DNA from: Alteromonas abrolhosensis
Lineage (GTDB): Bacteria > Pseudomonadota > Gammaproteobacteria > Enterobacterales > Alteromonadaceae
DNA length: 38,270 bases
Reading direction: 5' to 3'
NCBI RefSeq assembly: GCF_001953635.1
Contig: NZ_MEJH01000019.1
Span: forward strand, 1 to 38,270
Program-made: the position numbers and the translations under genes
In this document: piece by piece, positions 27,820-34,967 of the stretch
How positions within the stretch are numbered: position 1 is the first letter of the stretch
Layout of the letters: every line of letters starts with the position of its first letter
Notes under the pieces: model-generated
What the model was told of the DNA's origin: nothing
The model's database searches: none
The model's input: only the letters and a program-made list of their open reading frames with translations

Positions 27820-27918
27820 GCTCCGGTAAAAGTTGACAATCCGATACTTATGTATAACTTTTAGACTATACGTCTGATGAGGTAGATGTAAAATTAGCTA
27901 AATTTCGGGAGTTTTGTT

Positions 27919-28582
27919 ATGAAAAAAATTCTGCTTCTGTGTCTGATTATGTTTTGTTCAAATCTTAATGCAAAAACTGAGGCTTGTGGTCTCAACGAGC
28001 AATATAGCCATGTCCAAAAGCTAGCGAGCGAGCTCAATGCCAACATCGGCAAAAATCAATTGAGTTTAGTGCATGTTTTAAACTCTCTTCAGACGGAGAC
28101 TGAAAAACGGGTGTTTATCGCCAGTTTAACTGCTGACAAGCAAGTGTCACTATGGAAATGGAAGTTACAGAGAGTGCTTAAAGAGGATTCATTATCAGCG
28201 TCACAACGTGATTTCATAGATAGACTTACTATACTCGTCCCCGAAATATTCACAGAGAACGAACCTACCCCCGAGTTCTTACAGAAACTGCAACTGCTGG
28301 AGTTAGAAGCCGTGGAACTCTTTGGCTTGGAACAAGCCAAAGAGCTGTTCACTGTACGAAGTCAGTTGAATATAGCATCAGCAGACCTTGTGAGTGCAAA
28401 CTACGACAACAGGCCTCTTTGTGAGTGCAAACTACGACAACAGGCCTCCTTGTGAGTGCAGAACCGACTCAAGCTTTGCATGTATCGGGTGTCGTCTTAA
28501 AGGACAAAATTGTTACTGGATGAACCGAGGCTGTGGCTTCATGGACGCTTACTCCTGTAACGGCAAGTGTCCTATCCAGTAG
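27919..28582 (+). pseudogene. Fulvocin C-related bacteriocin precursor, frameshifted by a 31-bp duplication
   Basis: ATG 27919, after CGGGAG, opens a Sec signal peptide (MKKILLLCLIMFCSNLNAKT). The central part, RVFIASLTADKQVSLWKWKL...LSASQRDFID...ELFGLEQAKELF, has the layout of fulvocin C-related precursors. The frame ends early at 28455 (178 residues) because a 31-bp unit is present twice. Removing one copy restores a 210-residue product whose last 40 residues hold eight cysteines: CECRTDSSFACIGC, then GQNC, NRGCG and SCNGKC, as expected for the mature disulfide-rich peptide. As it stands, the cysteine-rich part is not made. No immunity or export gene is recognisable beside it. The family name rests on motif recall. 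Confidence 0.75.
28390..28451 (+). repeat. 31-bp tandem duplication inside the bacteriocin-like gene
   Basis: Units 28390-28420 and 28421-28451 both begin GTGAGTGCAAACTACGACAA and differ at a single base near their ends (CTCTTT against CTCCTT). GTGAGTGCA occurs again at 28452, so the unit is bounded by nine-base direct repeats. Thirty-one is not a multiple of three, so the extra copy shifts the frame. Confidence 0.95.
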
Positions 28583-28732
28583 TGGGGTGTTAATGATTGC
28601 CTACTACAATTAAACTAAAGATCTGACGTACCTATCCAGTTGTCTTTCAGAAAGGCATCCCAACTATAAGTATCAAAGTCCATTCTGTTCTAACGAGTCG
28701 TGAGTCCATACCTGTTCGGGCTCAATTTCTTT

Positions 28733-28760
28733 GTAAGCGTGCTGTTTACTGCACGCTTAC
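28733..28760. repeat. Right terminal inverted repeat with its own palindrome
   Basis: The right 22-base repeat (28739-28760) lies inside a longer palindrome: GTAAGCGTGC (28733-28742), eight bases, GCACGCTTAC (28751-28760). The left end lacks this extension, so the two ends differ in possible secondary structure. Confidence 0.85.
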
Positions 28761-28768
28761 GCAAAAAT
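28761..28768 (+). repeat. Target-site duplication, right copy
   Basis: GCAAAAAT, identical to 26738-26745 and directly abutting the right end of the element. Confidence 0.92.
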
Positions 28769-28823
28769 TATAAGCGTCGGGGCCCTTCCAGTATTGGTAC
28801 ATCCAAATCAATTCAGCTAGAAG

Positions 28824-28851
28824 TTGTCTGACCAACGCAAGTTGGTATACT
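28824..28851 (+). promoter_or_regulatory. Promoter of the pabC-mltG-tmk-holB-tatD cluster
   Basis: TTGTCT (28824-28829), 16-base spacer, TATACT (28846-28851), 37 bases before the pabC start. The spacer holds a palindrome ACCAAC-GCAA-GTTGGT (28831-28846). The promoter lies outside the mobile element, 64 bases from its right end, so the downstream genes can be expressed despite the insertion. Confidence 0.6.
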
Positions 28852-28887
28852 TCCACCAACCATAATAACGGCGAACAAGAGTAGGCA

Positions 28888-29739
28888 GTGAGAATTATTC
28901 CTAGCACTACGCCTATTTCACCAAGTGACAGGGCGTTTAATTACGGTGACGGTGTGTTCACCACTTTGCTGGTAGACGAACACAAAGCGCAATTATTGCC
29001 TTATCATATTTCACGTTTAGAGCACGATGCTGCGGCCATCAAACTTAACATTAACATCCACGAACTAAGAGCGGCTATAGTTGAGCAAATAAACACGATC
29101 AAGCTCGCTTCAGTGGAAAACGCTTCGCCTAGGTATGTGCTGAAAGTCCATGTCTCTGGCGGACAGGCGGGAAGAGGTTACGCGCGAAGCGAAGACAGTG
29201 AAGCATTAGTAAGATTTAGCCAACATTCTTATCCTAGCCATTACGAAAGCCTTAAAGAAGAAGGTGTTGCTGTAATATGCGCGCAAACAAAGTTAGCTAT
29301 TCAGCCTTTGCTTGCAGGCGTAAAGCATATGAATAGGTTAGAACAAGTCTTAGTTAAGCACGAAGTAGATGAGGCTGGTGTAAACGACGCTATCGTTTGC
29401 GATACGCAAGATAATATTATTGAAGCGAGTGCTGGAAATGTGTTTTTCTACCTCAATGAACAATGGTATACCCCGTCGTTGAAAGGAAGCGGAGTAAACG
29501 GCGTAGTCAGGCAATGCCTTATTGATTCGCTGCTAAACGACAACTGTGCGCTTCACGTAGGTCAATATGACCTAAGCTACTTGCAGAAAGCAAGTGCTGT
29601 GGTAATTACCAACGCCTTGATGGGAATAATGCCTGTTCGTCAAATACGAATGGCAGATTTTTCTCATGTTAATTTTGACGTAAAGAACAAGGCAATTCTC
29701 GATTTAAGAGCACGGCTTACTAAAGCTCAAAATAGCTAA
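28888..29739 (+). CDS. pabC: Aminodeoxychorismate lyase
   Basis: PabC releases pyruvate from 4-amino-4-deoxychorismate to give 4-aminobenzoate for folate synthesis. The 283-residue protein is a class IV PLP enzyme: FNYGDGVFTTLL near the N-terminus, the PLP lysine Lys146 in LAGVKHMNRLEQVL, and ASAGNVFF and ITNALMGIMPVRQI in the phosphate-binding part. The start is GTG at 28888. It is normally next to fabF; here the IS66-type element and its own promoter come between. Confidence 0.94.
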   Translation: MRIIPSTTPISPSDRAFNYGDGVFTTLLVDEHKAQLLPYHISRLEHDAAAIKLNINIHELRAAIVEQINTIKLASVENASPRYVLKVHVSGGQAGRGYARSEDSEALVRFSQHSYPSHYESLKEEGVAVICAQTKLAIQPLLAGVKHMNRLEQVLVKHEVDEAGVNDAIVCDTQDNIIEASAGNVFFYLNEQWYTPSLKGSGVNGVVRQCLIDSLLNDNCALHVGQYDLSYLQKASAVVITNALMGIMPVRQIRMADFSHVNFDVKNKAILDLRARLTKAQNS

Positions 29740-29752
29740 CATACAAAACGAC

Positions 29753-29799
29753 CGATAAGCGCTGTTGGCGGATGCGTACAACTAAAACCGCGCTTATCG
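29753..29799. repeat. Alternative hairpins between pabC and mltG
   Basis: CGATAAGCGC (29753-29762) is perfectly complementary to GCGCTTATCG (29790-29799). The right arm also takes part in a short local hairpin CCGCG-CTTAT-CGCGG (29788-29802). The two folds exclude each other. A few T residues follow, so partial termination is possible. Confidence 0.45.
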
Positions 29800-29874
29800 C
29801 GGCTTTGCGTGCTACACCAAACTATAAGTAGTAAGAATGGAATGTAAAATTAAACAAAATGGGGAACGGAAAGC

Positions 29875-30894
29875 ATGAAGCGGGCTGTAGTCATTCTTTT
29901 GATGCTTGTTTTGCTTGCCGTTGTAGGGGCAGTCTCCGGCGTCATGTACATATCAGGCAAGGTTACCAATGAATTAACTTTAGAAAGTGAAACCTTATTC
30001 ACCATAGAACACGGCAGCAACGCTTATCGAACGGTTAAACATTTGCGTAATATTGGCATGACCGATGTATCACCTTTCGTGGCTAAGGTATGGCTTAAAT
30101 TCTTCGCCGGCAGTACATCTGTTAAGTCAGGCACTTACATGCTTCGCCCCGGTCAATCGTTAGTGGATGTATTTACCTTATTTACCCAAGGTGATGAGCA
30201 CCTCTTTGCAGTGAGTTTAGTTGAAGGACTAACCCTTGCACAGTGGCTTGAAGCGCTTAAGCAAAACCCAGATTTGGTGTTTGATTTAAATGAAGAGAAA
30301 TTAAACCAGCTCACCCAAGACAATGGCGTAGACTGGTGCTGCGACAACGTTTCGCAGACAGAAGGTGTGTATTTAGCTGACACGTATTTTTTTACCAAAG
30401 GCACAACTGCCAGCGAGGTATTGAAAAGAGCACACCGCGCGCTAATCGACTTTGTCTCTAGCGAATGGGAGCAACGGGATGCCGAGCTTCCACTAGCCAC
30501 ACCTTACGAGGCACTTATCTTAGCCAGTATTATAGAAAAAGAAACGGCTGTGCCTGAGGAGCGTGACATGATTTCTGGCGTATTCGTCAATAGACTCAAT
30601 AAAAATATGCGTCTTCAAACCGATCCCACCGTCATCTATGGCATTGGCCCAACGTTTGATGGAAACATAACCCGTAAGCATCTACGAACGGCAACGCCTT
30701 ACAATACTTATGTTATTAAAGGGCTTCCGCCCACACCTATAGCGATGGCAGGCAAGGCAGCCATTCACGCTGCGCTGCATCCGCTGGCAACGGATGCACT
30801 ATATTTCGTTGCGAAGGGCGATGGCAGCCATCAATTTTCTACCACGCTAGCTGATCACAATGCAGCTGTGCGAAAATATCAGTTAAAACGATAA
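29875..30894 (+). CDS. mltG: Endolytic murein transglycosylase MltG
   Basis: MltG cuts nascent glycan strands in the periplasm and limits peptidoglycan chain length. The 339-residue protein has an N-terminal membrane anchor (residues 4-27). A LysM-like region follows (about 40-110, IEHGSNAYRTVKHLRNIG...GTYMLRPGQSLVDV), then the YceG catalytic domain with the expected Glu221 in LASIIEKETA. LQTDPTVIYGI and TPYNTYVIKGLPPTPI are family motifs. GGGAACGGAAAGC precedes the ATG. The pabC-mltG-tmk order is conserved in gammaproteobacteria. Confidence 0.95.
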   Translation: MKRAVVILLMLVLLAVVGAVSGVMYISGKVTNELTLESETLFTIEHGSNAYRTVKHLRNIGMTDVSPFVAKVWLKFFAGSTSVKSGTYMLRPGQSLVDVFTLFTQGDEHLFAVSLVEGLTLAQWLEALKQNPDLVFDLNEEKLNQLTQDNGVDWCCDNVSQTEGVYLADTYFFTKGTTASEVLKRAHRALIDFVSSEWEQRDAELPLATPYEALILASIIEKETAVPEERDMISGVFVNRLNKNMRLQTDPTVIYGIGPTFDGNITRKHLRTATPYNTYVIKGLPPTPIAMAGKAAIHAALHPLATDALYFVAKGDGSHQFSTTLADHNAAVRKYQLKR

Positions 30895-30954
30895 CTGTAC
30901 GGGTAAAGAAATCCAGTACGTTATAGCTAAACAAAAAACAGAGTTTAAAAAGTA

Positions 30955-31629
30955 ATGCGCGGAAAGTTTATTGTAGTTGAGGGCCTTGAAGGGGCAGGAA
31001 AAAGCTCAGTAATAGGGCTAATTGTTCAAGCATTAAAAGATGCGGGAAAGCGCGTTGAGCAAACTCGTGAGCCGGGCGGCACACCTATGGCTGAAGCTAT
31101 TCGAGAATGTGTAAAACACGACTGGGATGAGACCGTTAGTGAGGAGACTGAACTACTTCTTATGTATGCGGCGCGTGTGCAATTACTGACCAATAAAATC
31201 TTACCTTCACTTGATGCTGGTGCGTGGGTAGTAGGTGACAGACACGATTTATCATCTCAAGCTTATCAAGGTGGTGGTCGAGGCGTCAGTGAAAAAACGA
31301 TGACGGCCATCAGCAACATCGCGCTTAAAGGATTTAAGCCTGATCTAACCTTATACCTGGATGTCGAGCCAGCTGTCGGACTAGAGCGCGCCCGTGGGCG
31401 AGGGGAGCTTGACCGTATTGAGCAAGCGGGGCTTGCCTTTTTTGAACGTACTCGTGCTAAATACTTGTCCCTTGCTAAGCAAGATGAATCTATCGTGGTG
31501 GTAAGTGCTATGCAGCCTATGAAAAAGGTTCATCAAGACGTGACTGCTATTATCAACGACTATGTGACGACCATAAACAGCGCAAGCAGTGACATAGCGC
31601 AAAACGAAAGTATGCAGGGGAAAGGCTAA
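30955..31629 (+). CDS. tmk: Thymidylate kinase
   Basis: Tmk phosphorylates dTMP to dTDP. The 224-residue protein has the P-loop GLEGAGKSS (10-18), TREPGGTP, the [16 protein letters not shown] segment that binds nucleotide, and a LID region [13 protein letters not shown] with arginines as in type II (E. coli-like) enzymes. About 20 extra residues at the C-terminus ([16 protein letters not shown]) look poorly conserved. Its stop overlaps the holB start by one base (TAATG). Confidence 0.95.
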   Translation: MRGKFIVVEGLEGAGKSSVIGLIVQALKDAGKRVEQTREPGGTPMAEAIRECVKHDWDETVSEETELLLMYAARVQLLTNKILPSLDAGAWVVGDRHDLSSQAYQGGGRGVSEKTMTAISNIALKGFKPDLTLYLDVEPAVGLERARGRGELDRIEQAGLAFFERTRAKYLSLAKQDESIVVVSAMQPMKKVHQDVTAIINDYVTTINSASSDIAQNESMQGKG

Positions 31630-32516
31630 TGCAAGTACTGCCTTGGTTTGCTGCAACGTTCTCGACGTTACTGTCGCGCTATTTGGCAAAAAAACTTCAC
31701 CACGGTTTACTGCTGACAGGGCCGAAAGGGATTGGAAAATACCAACTCGCGCTAGGGTTAAGCAGCACGTTATTGTGTAAGCAACCAAGCATAGATGGGC
31801 CCTGTGAACAGTGCCAAAGTTGTCACCTAAGGCAAGCAGGAAACCACCCAGATTTTCATGTATTGGAAAGTGAGAAGCAGTTAGGGGTGGATAAAATTCG
31901 CGAAGGCATAGCCAAGCTTTCAGGTACTGCGCAAATGGGAGGTAATAAAGTATTGCTGATCCCTCGTGCCGATACCATGACAGAAGCTGCGGCTAATGCA
32001 CTGTTGAAAACCTTGGAAGAGCCCACAAATAATACGTTCTTACTGCTGATTACTGACAGTATCAACAAAATTATGCCGACCATATTAAGTCGATGTGAAC
32101 GGCAGATACTATCGCTTCCATCAGTATCAGAGAGTTTGAACTACTTGAACGCCAAAGGCGTAGAAGACGCAAGCGAAGCGTTACTGGCAGCTTATGGCTA
32201 TGCGCCCCTTCGCGTGGAAGAAGCGCTCAGTGGTGAAGAAGACATTAGCTATCGCAATTTTAGCGACGGCATGCAGGCGCTCTTAGCAGGCGATGCAAAT
32301 TTACAAGTGCAAACACTTGCTAACAAGTGGCAGGACAATGCGCAACAAATCGCATTGTGGTGCCAGCAAATGGCCCATGATGAGTACATGAAACGTCAAC
32401 AGGTTGTTGACTTTAAACGCTATGAAGCGTGTGTTGATGCAGTTAAAACCCTTCAACACGCCGGCGTGAACAAATCGATGGTACTCTTTGGGCTGCTAAA
32501 ACAGTTTCAACGATAA
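31629..32516 (+). CDS. holB: DNA polymerase III subunit delta'
   Basis: Delta' is the stator of the clamp loader that places the sliding clamp on primed DNA. The 295-residue AAA+ protein has a P-loop-like LLTGPKGIGKYQLA, a zinc module (CEQCQSC...; about 50-65), the HPDFHVLE...IGVDKIRE-type segment LGVDKIREGIAKL and the SRC motif (ILSRCERQ). It is translationally coupled to tmk. In some relatives a pilZ gene follows; here tatD comes directly. Confidence 0.94.
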   Translation: MQVLPWFAATFSTLLSRYLAKKLHHGLLLTGPKGIGKYQLALGLSSTLLCKQPSIDGPCEQCQSCHLRQAGNHPDFHVLESEKQLGVDKIREGIAKLSGTAQMGGNKVLLIPRADTMTEAAANALLKTLEEPTNNTFLLLITDSINKIMPTILSRCERQILSLPSVSESLNYLNAKGVEDASEALLAAYGYAPLRVEEALSGEEDISYRNFSDGMQALLAGDANLQVQTLANKWQDNAQQIALWCQQMAHDEYMKRQQVVDFKRYEACVDAVKTLQHAGVNKSMVLFGLLKQFQR

Positions 32517-32578
32517 TAGGCAAAGCGTTAAGCGCGTATGCCTTTTGTCAGAAAGTAAATATTTAATACAGGTGTAGT

Positions 32579-33361
32579 TTGTTCGTAGATTCTCATTGTC
32601 ATTTAGACCGACTGAAGCAAGGGCCAGAAGAGTTGGCTGAAACTTTAAATTTCGCAAGAACCCGAGGTGTTGAGCACTTCCTGTGCGTGTGTGTATCTGT
32701 TGGCGATTACGACAGCATGCTAGCCGCGGTAAGTCAGTTTGAAGATGTATCAGTATCCTGTGGTGTACACCCTCTCCATCAAGATGAAGCGTGCAGCTAT
32801 GAAGAACTGTTAGAGAAGGCCCAACGTGAAGAAGTCGTAGCCATTGGCGAAACTGGGCTGGACTATTTTTACAGCCCGGAAAGTAAAGATATTCAGCTTA
32901 CGTCATTCGTCGATCACATCAAAGTCGCCAACGAAACTAGAAAGCCGCTAATTATTCATACGCGGGATGCAAGAGAGGATACCATCAACTTACTCCGCGA
33001 ACATAAAGCCGCGCACACTAAAGGTGTTTTGCATTGTTTTACTGAGTCGTTAGAGATGGCACAAGCAGCAATAGAAATGGACTTTTATATCTCTATTTCA
33101 GGCATTGTGACGTTCAATTCAGCCGATGAATTACGTGAAGTGGTAAAAGCTATTCCTTTAGAGCGGTTACTTATTGAAACTGACTCTCCGTGGCTTGCGC
33201 CAGTACCTCATCGCGGTAAACAAAACCAGCCTGGTTACGTGGTTGAAGTCGCTGAGTTTATTGCCGAACTTAAAGGAGTGTCGGTGAAAGAACTTGCTGA
33301 AATTACCACCCAAAACTTCTACACACTCTTCTCGTTAGCCGGTAAGAAGAAAGCCGCTTAG
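32579..33361 (+). CDS. TatD-family metal-dependent hydrolase, YcfH-like
   Basis: The 260-residue TIM-barrel protein has the metal motif DSHCHLD at residues 4-10, GETGLDYF, IHTRDA, LHCFTES and ETDSPWLAP, all in TatD order. Family members are metal-dependent DNases or deoxyribonucleases; E. coli YcfH occupies the same place after holB. The start is TTG at 32579 after AGGTG, the only start giving the conserved N-terminus. It probably ends the pabC cluster. Confidence 0.92.
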   Translation: MFVDSHCHLDRLKQGPEELAETLNFARTRGVEHFLCVCVSVGDYDSMLAAVSQFEDVSVSCGVHPLHQDEACSYEELLEKAQREEVVAIGETGLDYFYSPESKDIQLTSFVDHIKVANETRKPLIIHTRDAREDTINLLREHKAAHTKGVLHCFTESLEMAQAAIEMDFYISISGIVTFNSADELREVVKAIPLERLLIETDSPWLAPVPHRGKQNQPGYVVEVAEFIAELKGVSVKELAEITTQNFYTLFSLAGKKKAA

Positions 33362-33394
33362 CGAAAGGTAGTTGGTTTACACCTGGAGGTAAGA

Positions 33395-33952
33395 ATGCCA
33401 CAGTGGCGACAAGGATTGACGAAGAGTCTTCACCAAACCCGTAGTATGCCAGAGAGTCGCTACTTTCAGTTAGCTACGGTGGACGGGAATGGTGCGCCAC
33501 ATTGTCGCACGGTTGTATTTAGGGGAATTACTGATGACAATCAGTTGGTAGTTATCTCTGATACACGCTCTGAAAAATATAGCCAGCTTGGTCATAAACC
33601 CCATGCGCAGGTATGTTGGTATTTTTCTAAAACCAGAGAGCAATATCGCTTCTCTTGTAATGCGACGATAATAACGTTGAGTCAAGATTCTGACCTAGTC
33701 AAACAGCACTGGAACAAGCTTTCAGACGCAGGTAAAAAGCAATTTCTATGGGGTGAACCGGGCACGCCAAGAAATGATGGTTCAGCGCTTCAAGTAGAGG
33801 GGGATTTCGATGAAGTTCCGCCTCATTTCTGTGTGATCTTGCTCGCTGTTGATAGTGTAGATTACCTGAATTTAAGGGGTAACCCTCAAAGCCGAGAGTG
33901 GCATCAAAAAGACGCGAACGGAAACTGGGTTAGTCAGTCGCTGATCCCGTAG
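33395..33952 (+). CDS. Pyridoxamine-5'-phosphate-oxidase-like FMN-binding protein
   Basis: The 185-residue product has the split-barrel flavin fold: ARYFQLATV-like RYFQLATVDGNGAPHCRTVVFRG, SDTRSEKYSQLGHKPHAQVCWYF and the C-terminal NLRGNPQSREWHQK. These belong to the Alr4036/Npun-type PPOX group rather than to PdxH. FMN binding is expected; the reaction is unknown. GGAGG lies seven bases before the ATG. It is 33 bases after tatD and may be co-transcribed. Confidence 0.85.
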   Translation: MPQWRQGLTKSLHQTRSMPESRYFQLATVDGNGAPHCRTVVFRGITDDNQLVVISDTRSEKYSQLGHKPHAQVCWYFSKTREQYRFSCNATIITLSQDSDLVKQHWNKLSDAGKKQFLWGEPGTPRNDGSALQVEGDFDEVPPHFCVILLAVDSVDYLNLRGNPQSREWHQKDANGNWVSQSLIP

Positions 33953-34067
33953 TCAATTATCTACAATCATTAAGTTGACGCTGAATTAGGGCGATTACGC
34001 GATAGTTCATAAGTGCTCTGCGGCTCATTTAATACACGTAGACTGTGATAACTACTCCAAATAGCGA

Positions 34068-34121
34068 GGCCCTCTTGGTTTTAGACCGCACGGGATCGCG
34101 CGTGCAAGTAGCAAGAGGGCC
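34068..34121. terminator. Long two-part hairpin between convergent genes
   Basis: Outer stem GGCCCTCTTG (34068-34077) with CAAGAGGGCC (34112-34121), perfect over ten pairs, and an inner stem GCACG (34088-34092) with CGTGC (34101-34105). It lies between the ends of the flavoprotein and SDR genes, so it may terminate both. It has no T tract and is more elaborate than a usual terminator; a small structured RNA is an alternative. Confidence 0.5.
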
Positions 34122-34142
34122 CAGCAATTTAAAAGAAACAAC

Positions 34143-34775
34143 TTAAAAAATCCGCGAAATTGGCGTGTCGCCCTTAAACAGATAGGTGATGAGGTTATCG
34201 TTATTTTCCCTTGCTACACTTTCCACAATGGCTGTAGCAACATCTTCTCTTGGGATAACAGCGTCGTCTTTATTAAGCGGCATGTCGGTGCTTACCAAGT
34301 GCGTACCCGGTTCATTTAATAGTGTGCCTGGACGAAGAATAACGTGATGCAAGCCGCTATTAATTAGATGCTCATCAGCCATATGTTTGGCAACCAAGTA
34401 TGGTTTAATCGCTGATTCCACTGCGTCAGGGTCATCTGCACCAATAGAGCTGACCATAATAAACTTAGCTGTACCCGCAGCTTTTGCATAGTTGACTGCG
34501 TTGCGTGCAGCCCAAAGATCAATCATAAGTGTTTTGTCTGCACCCGTGCTACCCCCTGAACCTGCGGTGAATACAACAACGTCTACACCTTCAAAGTGTG
34601 CAGAAAAATCTTTCTCTAAATCCTGCTCAGTTACGGTAAGGTTGTCATTTTGAATATCTGACAGTTTGTTAGGGCTCCTCACGGGGGCTACAACGTTGTG
34701 ACCAGCATCTAACAGTTTCACGGTTGCTTGCTTACCTATTTGACCAGATGCGCCAATGACCAATACATTTGCCAT
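34143..34775 (-). CDS. Atypical SDR / NAD(P)-binding protein
   Basis: The 210-residue Rossmann protein starts MANVLVIGASGQIGKQATVK, the GxxGxxG dinucleotide site of atypical extended SDRs (YwnB/YwnC-like, NmrA-related). Other parts are DVVVFTAGSGGS, KFIMVSSIGAD, the helix YLVAKHMADEHLINSGLHHVILRPGTLLNEPGT and REDVATAIVESV. It lacks a classical YxxxK, as is usual in this group, so it may be a redox sensor or reductase; the substrate is unknown. I chose ATG 34775 because AAGGAGG, an ideal ribosome site, precedes it; an earlier in-frame start would add 19 unrelated residues. Confidence 0.88.
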   Translation of the reverse strand: MANVLVIGASGQIGKQATVKLLDAGHNVVAPVRSPNKLSDIQNDNLTVTEQDLEKDFSAHFEGVDVVVFTAGSGGSTGADKTLMIDLWAARNAVNYAKAAGTAKFIMVSSIGADDPDAVESAIKPYLVAKHMADEHLINSGLHHVILRPGTLLNEPGTHLVSTDMPLNKDDAVIPREDVATAIVESVARENNDNLITYLFKGDTPISRIF

Positions 34776-34901
34776 GGTTAAATCCTCCTTGTAGATGATT
34801 ACGCTTGTCGAAAGCAAATAAAGAACTTGCAATACATAAGAGGGTTAAAAGGAAAGCGATCAATGACTGCGATAGAATGCATGGCTGAGAGGCTGCCTGC
34901 A

Positions 34902-34927
34902 TGCATTGCCGTTTCCATGGCAATGCA
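34902..34927 (-). terminator. Hairpin after the diguanylate cyclase gene
   Basis: TGCATTGCC, eight-base loop, GGCAATGCA. It lies about 40 bases beyond the stop codon of the minus-strand GGDEF gene and upstream of the SDR gene, so it probably separates the two. No T tract follows. Confidence 0.5.
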
Positions 34928-34967
34928 AATCATATCGTTCTAAGAGGTTACCACGAGCCGCTGGTAG

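Larger units (their letters stand above)
27302..27918. other. Cargo segment without an intact gene
   Basis: Directly after the tnpC remnant is a terminator-like hairpin: AAGG(G)TTATC 27395-27404 with GATAGCCTT 27412-27420, followed by a T run. A second hairpin, GCGCACT 27516-27522 with AGTGCGC 27533-27539, lies further on. An acetyltransferase-like fragment runs on the minus strand (27559-27819). A TTGACA at 27833-27838, with TATAAC 14 bases later, may be a poor promoter for the bacteriocin-like gene. Confidence 0.45.
26746..28760. mobile_element. Non-autonomous IS66-type element carrying a bacteriocin-like gene
   Basis: A 2015-bp element bounded by perfect 22-base inverted repeats (26746-26767 and 28739-28760) that begin GTAAGCG, the IS66-family tip, and by a perfect 8-bp target duplication GCAAAAAT. 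Inside, in order: the first codons of tnpA fused to the last third of tnpC, a terminator-like hairpin (27395-27424), a possible acetyltransferase fragment on the minus strand, and a fulvocin C-related precursor gene broken by a 31-bp duplication. A 150-base tail without recognisable content follows. No complete transposase remains, so movement must have used proteins from a related IS66 copy. It sits between the fabF terminator and the pabC promoter, where it should disrupt nothing essential. Confidence 0.9.

Noticed and set aside
28394..28582. A separate 62-codon cysteine-rich gene.
   Set aside because: Its first residues come from the duplicated 31-bp unit read in another frame and it has no ribosome site; it is the displaced C-terminus of the bacteriocin-like gene.
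28769..28776. TAAGCGTC just outside the element, similar to an IS66 tip.
   Set aside because: It is short and lies beyond the target duplication, so it is probably chance.
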